DNA of 64,000 nt from BB31 sp964582525 (lineage in GTDB: Bacteria; Pseudomonadota; Gammaproteobacteria; Beggiatoales; Beggiatoaceae): NCBI GenBank assembly GCA_964582525.1, contig CAZOSP010000005.1, positions 1-64,000 on the forward strand. The letters run 5' to 3'. The translations under genes and the position numbers were made by a program. Below the pieces are notes generated by a model. It saw only the letters and a program-made list of their open reading frames with translations, had not been told where the DNA came from and ran no database searches. Shown one piece after another: positions 25,305-33,373 of this stretch (its first letter is position 1; the number at the start of each line of letters is the position of its first letter).

Positions 25305-25932
25305 ACTGTTTTTTCGCAGCCTGTTCTCTTAGCACCTTGATTTGAAATAGGGTGTTACGTTCTTCTTCTTCGAGACTGGATTCAATAAAATGAATGGTGG
25401 TTTTATATTTAGGTATGACATTATATTTCAACGCATTCACACGTTTTTGCGTTTTTCGCTGTTCTTCTAACAAACGCCACAAAGCCGTTTCCGCTTCGCC
25501 GAGACGCGCCATGAGTTTGACCATTTCAGCAAAATGTTGGCGGGTTTCATCAAAGCTGGCATCCGTTCCCATCAACCCTATCGGCTCTAGCGGGTAAGTT
25601 TCGGCAGTAATTGATGGATACTGCACACCAATACTGCTGCGCGGCAATATCTGCACATTTAACGCCGGAGCCAGCCCTTGTGCCGCGCTGTGCAGCGCAC
25701 TAGAACCCATGCGGACATGACTGATGCCTAACCAGTAATAGGCGCGCTGCATAGATGCCCGCGCTTCATTGCGTAATTCTCTATACGCCTTTAAGCGTTC
25801 ATAAACGAGGCGCGTGAGCAATTCCTTTTTGCGTTCTAATAGGGTATGCCCCTGTTGCAAGAAATTGACTTGTTTTTTCAAAGACAATAAAACGCTTTTG
25901 GTAGGGGATACTTTTAATCGGCTTGCCATCAT
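25303..25932 (-). CDS. V-type ATPase subunit D
   Basis: A 209-aa protein of the V/A-ATPase D (central rotor stalk) family. The N-terminus VSPTKSVLLSLKKQVNFLQQ and HTLLERKKELLTRLVYE, the middle PSITAETYPLEPIGLMGTDA, and the C-terminal coiled coil RRVNALKYNVIPKY-type (seen as KRVNALKYNVIPKYKTTIHF) are typical. The subunit couples the catalytic head to the membrane ring. No other V-ATPase gene is adjacent: palindromic repeats flank it on both sides. It may have been separated from its operon or lie at the operon's broken end. Start at the first or second of two ATGs. Confidence 0.88.
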   Translation of the reverse strand: MMASRLKVSPTKSVLLSLKKQVNFLQQGHTLLERKKELLTRLVYERLKAYRELRNEARASMQRAYYWLGISHVRMGSSALHSAAQGLAPALNVQILPRSSIGVQYPSITAETYPLEPIGLMGTDASFDETRQHFAEMVKLMARLGEAETALWRLLEEQRKTQKRVNALKYNVIPKYKTTIHFIESSLEEEERNTLFQIKVLREQAAKKQ

Positions 25933-25963
25933 ATTCTCCAGTAAAGGCGGATAGCTTAAAAAA

Positions 25964-26043
25964 GTAACCGTTCACGCCTCCACGCCAAACCTGACAGGTC
26001 TTCGAGACCTGTCAGGTTTTTAGGGAGAGATGTGAACACTTAC
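25964..26043. repeat. Dispersed palindromic repeat, full copy
   Basis: GTAACCGTTCAC (25964) and TGTGAACACTTAC (right end) form the outer arms. The inner arms AAACCTGACAGGTCTT and its complement flank a CG loop at about 25987-26020. It lies between the V-ATPase D gene and the 3' end of bioB. Confidence 0.8.
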
Positions 26044-26068
26044 TCTGGCAGGTATGAGTGTAAATGCT

Positions 26069-27043
26069 TTAGTGGCTTTGCATTCCTAAGCGTTGTAGTA
26101 ATTGTCGATCAGCCTGCATATCGGCATTATCAGTAGTCAACAGTTTTTCGCCATAAAAAATCGAATTGGCGCCAGCCAGAAAACACAAAGTTTGCAACGC
26201 ATCGCTCATGCTTGAACGCCCCGCCGATAAGCGCACATGAGAGCGCGGCATTAAAATTCTAGCGACCGCAATGCAGCGCACCATGTCCAGCGGATCAAGT
26301 TCTTTAACATGACTTAACGGCGTACCCTCAATTTTAACTAATTGATTAATCGGCACACTTTCCGGATGTTCGGATAAATTCGCCAAACTGCGCAACAACT
26401 CAGCGCGATCCTGCGCATTTTCGCCCATACCAATAATGCCGCCGCTGCATACTTTCAAACCCGCGTCGCGCACATGCTGCAAAGTGTCCAGACGATCTTG
26501 ATACTGCCGCGTACTAATAATGTGCGCATAATAAGCTTCAGAGGTGTCAAGATTATGATTGTAATAATCCAAACCCGCAGTTTTTAGACGCTCGGCTTGT
26601 GGCGCGTCCAACATACCCAAAGTCATACAGGTTTCCAAGCCCTCTGCTTTAACGGCTTGAACAATCTCAACAATTTTATCGAAATCTTTGTCTTTCGGTT
26701 GTCGCCACGCGGCACCCATGCAGAAACGCCCCGCGCCTTGCGTTTTAGCTTTACGCGCCGCGCTGACAATGTTATCCAACTGCATCAATGGCTCGTGCTG
26801 CAAGCCGGTTGCGTGCCGCACACTTTGCGAACAATAGGCGCAGTCTTCCGCACAAGCACCGGTTTTGATGTTCAGCAGTGTGCTGAGTTGCACCTGCTGC
26901 GGATTAAAATAACGCCGATGCAGGGTTTGCGCTTGATACATTAAATCGCTAAATGCTAAAGCAAATAATGCCCGCACTTGTTCAGATTGCCAATCGTGGC
27001 GAATATCCGTATTTAATTCTGCGGTGTTTAAGGCAGCATTCAT
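26069..27043 (-). CDS. bioB: Biotin synthase
   Basis: A 324-aa radical-SAM enzyme that inserts sulfur into dethiobiotin. The cluster motif is CAEDCAYCSQS (CxxxCxxC, about residues 53-59), followed by FCMGAAWRQPKDKDF, DYYNHNLDTS, CSGGIIGMGE and the C-terminal VRLSAGRSSMSD and GANSIFYGEKLLTT. Length fits the family. Its ATG overlaps the TGA of the peroxiredoxin gene (ATGA, 27040-27043), an unusual partner for bioB, so the two are co-transcribed. Confidence 0.95.
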   Translation of the reverse strand: MNAALNTAELNTDIRHDWQSEQVRALFALAFSDLMYQAQTLHRRYFNPQQVQLSTLLNIKTGACAEDCAYCSQSVRHATGLQHEPLMQLDNIVSAARKAKTQGAGRFCMGAAWRQPKDKDFDKIVEIVQAVKAEGLETCMTLGMLDAPQAERLKTAGLDYYNHNLDTSEAYYAHIISTRQYQDRLDTLQHVRDAGLKVCSGGIIGMGENAQDRAELLRSLANLSEHPESVPINQLVKIEGTPLSHVKELDPLDMVRCIAVARILMPRSHVRLSAGRSSMSDALQTLCFLAGANSIFYGEKLLTTDNADMQADRQLLQRLGMQSH

Positions 27044-27504
27044 AGCGCAGTTACTTTTTCTAGCATGGCTTGTGCGTGACCTTCAGCCGTTACGCCATAA
27101 ATAACATCGACTAATACACCGTCTTTGTTAATTAAAAAAGTCGAGCGTACAATACCCATTTTCTTTTCGCCATTTTTTTCTTTTTCCTGCCATACATGAT
27201 AAGATTCGCAGAGTTTGCCGTCGTTATCAGATAATAATTCAACTTTCAAGTTGAATTTATTAATAAAGGCTTGATGGCTTGTGCAGCTATCTTTGCTAAC
27301 ACCTAAAACAACCGTATCGAGAGCGGCAAAGGCTTCTATTAAAGCAGTGAACTGATTGGCTTCAATAGTACAACCCGGCGTATCATCTTTGGGATAAAAA
27401 TACAAAATAACATTTTTTTTATCTTTGAAGTCCATTAAATGAATGATTTTTCCATCTTGATTAAGTAAAGAAAAATCAGGCGCGATTTGATTGATAGCTA
27501 ACAT
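27040..27504 (-). CDS. bcp: Peroxiredoxin of the Bcp/PrxQ family
   Basis: A 154-aa thiol peroxidase. The peroxidatic Cys is in DDTPGCTIEANQF. The second Cys that many Bcp proteins have five residues later is replaced by Asn, so it may act as a 1-Cys type or use Cys in KDSCTSHQ or GKLCESY. KKNVILYFYPKDD and MGIVRSTFLINKDG complete the fold. It detoxifies hydroperoxides in the cytoplasm. It is first in an operon with bioB; protecting the iron-sulfur enzyme is a possible link. Confidence 0.92.
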   Translation of the reverse strand: MLAINQIAPDFSLLNQDGKIIHLMDFKDKKNVILYFYPKDDTPGCTIEANQFTALIEAFAALDTVVLGVSKDSCTSHQAFINKFNLKVELLSDNDGKLCESYHVWQEKEKNGEKKMGIVRSTFLINKDGVLVDVIYGVTAEGHAQAMLEKVTAL

Positions 27505-27597
27505 AAAAACTCCTTAGACATGAGCAGATTTAAACTTCAGGTATTATTGAATACCCATTCTTAAGCGATATTTTACAGCAAAAAGCACCAACCGCGT

Positions 27598-27662
27598 AGT
27601 AACCGTTCACGCCCCACGCCAAACCTGACAAAAGTCTTCAAGACCTGTCAGGTTTGGCGTGA
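27598..27662. repeat. Dispersed palindromic repeat, partial copy
   Basis: The left outer arm GTAACCGTTCACGCC is followed by the inner arms, here imperfect because two extra A bases sit in ACAAAAGTCTT. The right outer arm is lost and the copy ends in GGTTTGGCGTGAG, which pairs instead with CCACGCCAAACC on the left. It lies between divergent bcp and the gene at 27695. Confidence 0.7.
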
Positions 27663-27694
27663 GTTATTATTGACTGCAACATTGAGAAATCTTT

Positions 27695-28291
27695 ATGGAT
27701 AACCAAAAACCCGTTGCTATTTTTTTTTTAGAAGTTCTGTTGTGGCTACCCTTTACCTTTTTTGTCTGGTACTGGGCAGCCCAGGTTCTCACTGCGCCCC
27801 TCACATGGCTGGTGCGCTTAGTGATGTTGTCACTTTTTCCTGATTGGTTTACTGGGGTTGCGCAACATGGCTATTTGCTGGACATCACTTCGAGTCTCTC
27901 TCCTAGCATGAATGCACAAGCGCAAGCGGGCGTGCTGATATTTACCGTCAACCCTTTAATTTATAGCTACAGCCTACCGTTTTTTGTCGCCCTAAGCTTC
28001 GCCTCACCGGCTGCCCTAAGCACACGCTTAAGCCGTATTTTCTGGGTATGGCTACTGGTATTGCTGCCCGTCCAAGTATTCAGCGTCTGCGTCAGCGTAT
28101 TCAAAAGTCTGCTGTTTAACACACCCGCCGTTATGCAGTTAAATCCGCCCGCCTGGAGTTTTGAATTGGTCGCCCTGAGCTTTCAATTTGTCACGCTGAT
28201 TTTACCCACCACCCTGCCGATCATTCTGTGGATAGGCTTATATCGCTCCTATTTAGAAGAACTTGCCCCACAACTGCGGTGGCATCAGTAA
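27695..28291 (+). CDS. Membrane protein resembling the exosortase H-associated protein
   Basis: A 198-aa protein with about four membrane helices (FFLEVLLWLPFTFFVWYW, VNPLIYSYSLPFFVALSF, IFWVWLLVLLPVQVFSV, FVTLILPTTLPIILWIGLY). The pattern LLWLPFTFFVWYWAAQVLTAP near the start and FTVNPLIYSYSLPFF in the middle recall, from memory, a family found with exosortase H. An xrtH gene is in this window at 3315-3848, which supports the idea though it is not adjacent. Function is unknown; it may assist sorting of XrtH substrates. The upstream region contains a palindromic repeat. Confidence 0.6.
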   Translation: MDNQKPVAIFFLEVLLWLPFTFFVWYWAAQVLTAPLTWLVRLVMLSLFPDWFTGVAQHGYLLDITSSLSPSMNAQAQAGVLIFTVNPLIYSYSLPFFVALSFASPAALSTRLSRIFWVWLLVLLPVQVFSVCVSVFKSLLFNTPAVMQLNPPAWSFELVALSFQFVTLILPTTLPIILWIGLYRSYLEELAPQLRWHQ

Positions 28292-28321
28292 CGCGCTTCA
28301 TGCTGCCAGATTGGCACTAGA

Positions 28322-29845
28322 TTAAAGGGTCTGCGTATCCGGCAGACGGAAAAATTCAATCACCTGTTGCAGGTGCGCGGCTTGTCCGCTGACCTGCTCG
28401 GCAGTGGCTGACAGTTGTTCAGCGGATGAGGCATTTTGTTGTGACACCTGATCGAGTTGCAGCATGGCGTTATTGACTTGGCTCACGCCGCTGGCTTGTT
28501 CTTCGGAAGCGGCGGCGATTTCTTTGACTAATTCAGAGGTTTTCTGAATATCCGGCACCACGGTTTCGATTTGCTGCCCGGCTTGCTCGGCTACGCGCAG
28601 GTTGTCACGAGCCAGACTGCTGATTTCTTTGGCGGCTTTTTGGCTGCTTTCTGCGAGTTTTTGCACTTCGGCAGCCACCACTGAAAAGCCGCGCCCATGT
28701 TCCCCAGCGCGTGCCGCTTCAATCGCTGCATTCAAAGCTAACAAATTGGTTTTGTAGGCAATTTCTTCAATGACAGCAATTTTTGCAGTAATTTGGCGAA
28801 TCGCCTGCACCGCTTCAGTCACCGCTTGCCCACCGCTGGCGGCTTGTTTAGCCGCCTGCTGCGCCAAGCGATCGGTATTTTTCGCGCTGGCGGTATTGGA
28901 TTCAATCGAGGCGGTCATTTGTTCTAGCGAAGAGGTGGTTTGCTCTACACCCGCTGCCTGCTCTGTCGCGCCTTGGCTCATGTGCTGTGAAGTACCGCTG
29001 AGTTGTTCTGCGGCGGCGGATAACATCATGGCTTTATTTCGTACCTCGCCGAGAATTTCTTGTAATTTCAAGCTCATTGTGTGCATGGCACTGAGTAAAT
29101 GGCTGATTTCGTCGTGTCCGCTGTGTTCAATTTGACTGGTCAAATCGCCTTCGCTGATGCGCCGCGTGGTTTCCATAGCCACATTAATACGCTGCACAAC
29201 ACCATGTCCGATGATAAACATAAACAGCAAAATCAATGCGCTGATTGAGCCTGTAATGATGATCATCATCCAATGGCTGTCGTTTTGTGCTTTAACCGCA
29301 ACCTCGCGCAAATAGGTCATGTGCGTCGTGTGTTTCGCCACTAAGCTGCTGAGTGCTTTGCGCATTTGATTAAACTGTGGCTGGGCTTTTTGCAGAATCA
29401 CCTGCATTGCATCGCCTTTAGTATAATCTTTACTCATTTCAAGCACCTGCATGCCGATTTTTTGATAAGACAACCAAGACGGGTAAAAGGCTTCCAAGTC
29501 TTTCTGATAACCTTGCTCATCAATGCGTTGTTGATGAATTTGTTGGATGCTCTGATATTCTTGTTCAATGTCTTTTGCTAATTGATAAAATTCATTTTCC
29601 AGTTTCAGCATTTCCTGCCATTCTACAATGCCGGTATGCACAATTAAACGCTGCCAACTTTCCCATACATGGTTATCTAGGGTTTGAATTTTAAGAATCG
29701 GATCAGCATCTTCATCAACTAATGTCATGGAAACCTGAGCGACTGTATTGGTGTAATAATAACCAATCCAACCAATGAGTAGTAAAGCAAAAAGTACAAT
29801 AAAGCCGTTGATGAGTAGTTTAGCGCGAATAGTCATGGTGGTCAC
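28322..29845 (-). CDS. Methyl-accepting chemotaxis protein
   Basis: A 507-aa chemoreceptor. TM1 is at about residues 10-30 and TM2 at about 192-215. Between them lies a helical periplasmic sensor of about 160 residues. A HAMP segment follows (RRISEGDLTSQIEHSGHDEI) and then the signalling hairpin, whose tip is EIAYKTNLLALNAAIEAARA followed by GEHGRGFSVVAAEVQKLAES. The N-terminal ligand domain resembles the four-helix-bundle type. The gene for a periplasmic binding protein ends 19 bp upstream on the same strand, so that protein may present the ligand. Confidence 0.92.
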   Translation of the reverse strand: MTTMTIRAKLLINGFIVLFALLLIGWIGYYYTNTVAQVSMTLVDEDADPILKIQTLDNHVWESWQRLIVHTGIVEWQEMLKLENEFYQLAKDIEQEYQSIQQIHQQRIDEQGYQKDLEAFYPSWLSYQKIGMQVLEMSKDYTKGDAMQVILQKAQPQFNQMRKALSSLVAKHTTHMTYLREVAVKAQNDSHWMMIIITGSISALILLFMFIIGHGVVQRINVAMETTRRISEGDLTSQIEHSGHDEISHLLSAMHTMSLKLQEILGEVRNKAMMLSAAAEQLSGTSQHMSQGATEQAAGVEQTTSSLEQMTASIESNTASAKNTDRLAQQAAKQAASGGQAVTEAVQAIRQITAKIAVIEEIAYKTNLLALNAAIEAARAGEHGRGFSVVAAEVQKLAESSQKAAKEISSLARDNLRVAEQAGQQIETVVPDIQKTSELVKEIAAASEEQASGVSQVNNAMLQLDQVSQQNASSAEQLSATAEQVSGQAAHLQQVIEFFRLPDTQTL

Positions 29846-29863
29846 TCCGGTTATTGTTGAAAT

Positions 29864-30850
29864 TTAGTTATTTGTAGCGGTTGCTGCGGCTTGATAAAAA
29901 CGTGCGTCGATAAATTGTTCTAAGTTGATACGTTCAATAATGCCGGCAGCCATAGAAATATCGACAATCTTCTGCATATCTTCTAAGGCAGGATTTAAAT
30001 CAGAAAAAGAAATACGGTCTTGGGGATTTTGCAAACCTAATTGAATGCTTTTTATGCTATGCGGATAGTATTTTTTAGCTGTCAATTCAGCCACCGTGCT
30101 TGAGTTGTTTTCTAATTTATCTTTATCAATAAACTGCCCGGCTTTCAGCAAACTATTCACCCATTCTTGAATACCTTGTGGGTTTTGTTGCAAAACATCA
30201 TTTTTAACAATCACCACGCAATCGACATGATGATTAACTATGTGCTTGGTCAACACGAGAATTTTGCCCAAACCATCTTCTTGCGCTTTTGCCCCAAACG
30301 GCTCGGCAACGATAAAGGCATCAATGCGATTATTTCTCATTGCCAATGGCATGTGCGGCGGTGCTATGACTTTGGTGGTCACGTCCGCCAAACTGAGACC
30401 CGCGGTTTTTAAGTAAGTATCTAGTAGCGCGGTGTGGGTGGCTTTGTTGGAAGGAATGGCGACCGCTTTGCCGCGCAAATCTGCCGCGCTTTTGATCGCC
30501 GAATCGTGTTTAACGCTAATTGCCGAGCCGTCGCGGTGCGCCAGCAAAATGGTACGAATATCCATGCCTTGATTGAACAAATCCATCGCTAACGGCGACA
30601 GAATAAAAGCCGCATTGATCACGCCCGCATCCAAAGCACCGACCATTTCGCGCCAAGACTTGAAGAGTTTGGGCTGTAAATTAAGGTGCTGGAACGCACC
30701 GGCATCCTGCGCATGGGACACCATCAAAGGCAGATGATCTAAAATCGGTAAATAACCCACTTTTAGCGCAACGCGCTCGGCGGCGGGTAACTGAATTGCT
30801 GACAGGCACAGCAGGCTGCACACAGCGTATTTGAAGTGTTTTTTGAACAT
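29864..30850 (-). CDS. Periplasmic substrate-binding protein, NitT/TauT-like
   Basis: A 328-aa protein with a Sec signal peptide (about residues 1-24, AVCSLLCLSAIQLPAA). The NMT1/SsuA-like fold shows in LKVGYLPILDHLPLMVSHAQ, AAFILSPLAMDLFNQGMD, DLRGKAVAIPSNKATH and AFIVAEPFGAKAQEDG. Such proteins bind nitrate, sulfonates, bicarbonate, pyrimidine precursors or similar small molecules. No permease or ATPase gene is adjacent. Its neighbour is a chemoreceptor in the same operon, so a sensory rather than transport role is plausible. The ligand cannot be read from sequence. Confidence 0.82.
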   Translation of the reverse strand: MFKKHFKYAVCSLLCLSAIQLPAAERVALKVGYLPILDHLPLMVSHAQDAGAFQHLNLQPKLFKSWREMVGALDAGVINAAFILSPLAMDLFNQGMDIRTILLAHRDGSAISVKHDSAIKSAADLRGKAVAIPSNKATHTALLDTYLKTAGLSLADVTTKVIAPPHMPLAMRNNRIDAFIVAEPFGAKAQEDGLGKILVLTKHIVNHHVDCVVIVKNDVLQQNPQGIQEWVNSLLKAGQFIDKDKLENNSSTVAELTAKKYYPHSIKSIQLGLQNPQDRISFSDLNPALEDMQKIVDISMAAGIIERINLEQFIDARFYQAAATATNN

Positions 30851-30871
30851 GTATCCTCCTTCGGAATGAAA

Positions 30872-30956
30872 CTTTTTGTGGCGCGAACGCGAATGCTGTT
30901 CATGTTAAGCCAGTAGGGTTTGCGCCAGGTCTTTTTGTGGCGCGAACGCGAATGCT
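30872..30956. repeat. Short direct repeat before the substrate-binding protein gene
   Basis: The 26-bp phrase beginning CTTTTTGTGGCGCGAACGCG occurs at 30872-30897 and again at 30931-30956. A hairpin GCTTCGAC/GTCGAAGC follows (about 30981-31004). The sequence lies between the SBP start and the OmpA-domain gene's 3' end. The duplicated phrase could hold binding sites for a regulator of the SBP-chemoreceptor operon, or be a chance small duplication. Confidence 0.55.
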
Positions 30957-31040
30957 TGGCAGCGTGCCATCATCCCGCGTGCTTCGACGAAAAGATGTCG
31001 AAGCAGCCTACAAATTTTAACGTCAGCAGTATAACACCCG

Positions 31041-33119
31041 TTATTTAATCACAATGCGCACACGCCGATTGGTCGCCCGCCCTGCGGCGGTGGCATTGCT
31101 GGCTATCGGATCAGCTTCGCCCTTGCCTTCGATATGCAGTTTATCCGCGGGCAGATTAACATGTTTCAACAACCATTCCCGCACAAAGTTTGCGCGTTTT
31201 TCCGACAACTGTAAATTTACCGCATCCGATCCGAGTCTATCGGTATAGCCTTGAATAAGAATCTGTTTATCGCGCAAATGCGGACTTTGCAAGGCTTTTC
31301 CTAGTTCTTTTAAGGGGTCTTCATCGCGCAATTGATCGGCTGAGCCAGAGGCAAAAACCACCGGAATATCCACATACGCCCCCCCGTTTTCCACTGTTGG
31401 CGTATTAGAATCGAGTAATTTTTTCACTAAAGGATGAGCTATTGGCTCTACGGCTGTCGCTTTAAGGTGCGCTTCGGGCGTGGCATGGTCTGCCGCCGCC
31501 GTCTCAGTCTCTGTAGCTTGCGTGTTAAAAATCTGCTTGCTGGCGGCGGCAGTTTGCACAGCGGAGGTTTTCAGCTTGGCAAGCTCATCGCGCAAATTCT
31601 GCACATTCTGCTGCAAGTTGCTGACATTCTCCGGCAGATGTTGCACCTGCTGTTTGATGGCAGCAATATCGCCTTGCAGCGTTGCCAATTCAGGAAAGTT
31701 CTGTTGCACTGTCGCCGGCTGGGCGGCTGGCGTTGCTTCTGTCACCTGTTGCGAGAGTTTATCTAATTGACCACTTAAAGCCGCAATATCGCCTTGCAGC
31801 GTTGCCAGTTCAGGAAAGTGCTGTTGCGCTGTCGCGGGGGCAACGGCAGAGGTTAGCACCGCCGTTTGCTGCGGCAGTTGCTCTAATTGATGGCTTAAAT
31901 CGCTCAACTGCTGCTGAATGCCTAGTAAATCGACAGTCGCATTATTATCCGCCATCGCTTCAGTATGGGCGGTATTTTTCAGCAACTGGCTGACATCTAC
32001 CTGCAAACTTTGCAGATTCTCCTGCATTGCCCGCATTTGCTGTTGCAGAGGCTGCAAATCGGCTTGTTCGGGCGCGGCTTGCAACTGACTTAAGTGCGTC
32101 TCAAGCAGAGTTTTTTGTTGCGCAAAAGCCCGTTGCGCCTCTGTTTGAAGTTGTGTGGTGCTGCCTTGTATATGCGTTTCAATGTGGCTTTGCATCTGCT
32201 CCAGCGTATCCTGCAAACGCGCCAGTTCTGTTTGCCACTGCGCTTGCCCCTGCTGTATCTCTTGTTGCACAGCTTGTTGCAATGCTTTTTCTTTATCTGC
32301 AATCGCCTGCGTGTCTGTTGCCAAAGTTTTCACAGCCTGCACATCCGTTTGTACGCTACGCAAATTCGTCTCGATTTGCTCAAGTTGCGTGTTGCTGCGT
32401 TGCAGCGTTGCCTGCACAGCATCGATTTTTTGTGTATCGGCTAAGTGCGTTTTGACTTCGCTCAAGCCGCCATGCAGCTTCTGCACATCCGCGCCCAGTT
32501 GCGCATTCGCGCTTTGCGTATGTTGCAACAAATCCTCTAACTGCACGGCTTTAGCGGTTTGCTGCGCATCGGCTTGCAGGCTATTGAGTTTCTCATGCGA
32601 GCTGCTGACTTGTGTGTGCAAAGCTGCCGTGCTTGCTTCAATGCGGGTCAGCGAGGCACTCACCCGGTGTTCCTGAGACACCTCTAAGGCTTTGTTAATA
32701 CGCTGAATATCCAAAGGACTGCTGAGATACGCCAAAAATCCCCACAACAGCGAAGAAGCCATCAACAAGGCACCAGACATCTGCAAATCGCGCTTGGTTT
32801 CGGCATTCGTCAGCGCCACACGCATCAAAGTCCCCGCACTCACCCAGCGATCCTTGTCTAAGCGCGTAAACCGCTCGTCATCGGCTTTGGCGCGGATATA
32901 AGTGCCACGCGGCAGCAGCGTGTCTTTGCTCAGACGCTTGTAGGCATGTTCCGCTTCAGACGGATGTTCAGCGGCTTCCGGGGTTAAATTCAGTCCAAGC
33001 TGAAATAGGCGCGCACCGACAAAAATCGCCGCAATTCCAGCAATAATCAGCAACACCGCCAAAATACTTTTGGCGACCACAACGTACAACAAGGCATCGG
33101 TATGAAGAGGAAAATCCAT
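31041..33119 (-). CDS. Membrane-anchored coiled-coil protein with a C-terminal OmpA domain
   Basis: A 692-aa protein. TM1 is at about residues 13-37 (SILAVLLIIAGIAAIFVGA) and TM2 at about 115-133. A Gln/Leu-rich coiled coil runs from about 150 to 520. Two near-identical segments in it contain FPELATLQGDIAA, evidence of internal duplication. The C-terminal 110 residues are an OmpA-like peptidoglycan-binding domain (VVFASGSADQLRDEDPL, IQGYTDRLGSDAVNLQLSEK, ATNRRVRIVIK). It probably spans the periplasm and ties the inner membrane to peptidoglycan. The ATG at 33119 follows AAGGAGCTTATA. Confidence 0.82.
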   Translation of the reverse strand: MDFPLHTDALLYVVVAKSILAVLLIIAGIAAIFVGARLFQLGLNLTPEAAEHPSEAEHAYKRLSKDTLLPRGTYIRAKADDERFTRLDKDRWVSAGTLMRVALTNAETKRDLQMSGALLMASSLLWGFLAYLSSPLDIQRINKALEVSQEHRVSASLTRIEASTAALHTQVSSSHEKLNSLQADAQQTAKAVQLEDLLQHTQSANAQLGADVQKLHGGLSEVKTHLADTQKIDAVQATLQRSNTQLEQIETNLRSVQTDVQAVKTLATDTQAIADKEKALQQAVQQEIQQGQAQWQTELARLQDTLEQMQSHIETHIQGSTTQLQTEAQRAFAQQKTLLETHLSQLQAAPEQADLQPLQQQMRAMQENLQSLQVDVSQLLKNTAHTEAMADNNATVDLLGIQQQLSDLSHQLEQLPQQTAVLTSAVAPATAQQHFPELATLQGDIAALSGQLDKLSQQVTEATPAAQPATVQQNFPELATLQGDIAAIKQQVQHLPENVSNLQQNVQNLRDELAKLKTSAVQTAAASKQIFNTQATETETAAADHATPEAHLKATAVEPIAHPLVKKLLDSNTPTVENGGAYVDIPVVFASGSADQLRDEDPLKELGKALQSPHLRDKQILIQGYTDRLGSDAVNLQLSEKRANFVREWLLKHVNLPADKLHIEGKGEADPIASNATAAGRATNRRVRIVIK

Positions 33120-33373
33120 TATAAGCTCCTTAATGGCGGGTGATTTTAGGCGCATTATAACGGCTTTTTAGAGACTTGCTTGATGGAGTTAGGCAGGGCG
33201 GCTTGCGCAAAGCCATTGTGCCGCTGTCAGCGGTCAAACATAGCTTGCGCGGAACGTGGGCTGACGCGGCGGTCAGCTACGCCTAGCAAAGAAAATAGTC
33301 GGCATTTTCGCTCTGGATTTAGCCGTCCAAGCTAGGTATGCTATAGCTTCATTCATACGACATTCTTAAAACT

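Noticed and set aside
31434..32676. Several long Cys/Leu-rich frames antisense to the OmpA-domain gene
   Set aside because: They arise from the Gln/Leu repeat codons read backwards; no ribosome sites, and they overlap one another in all frames.
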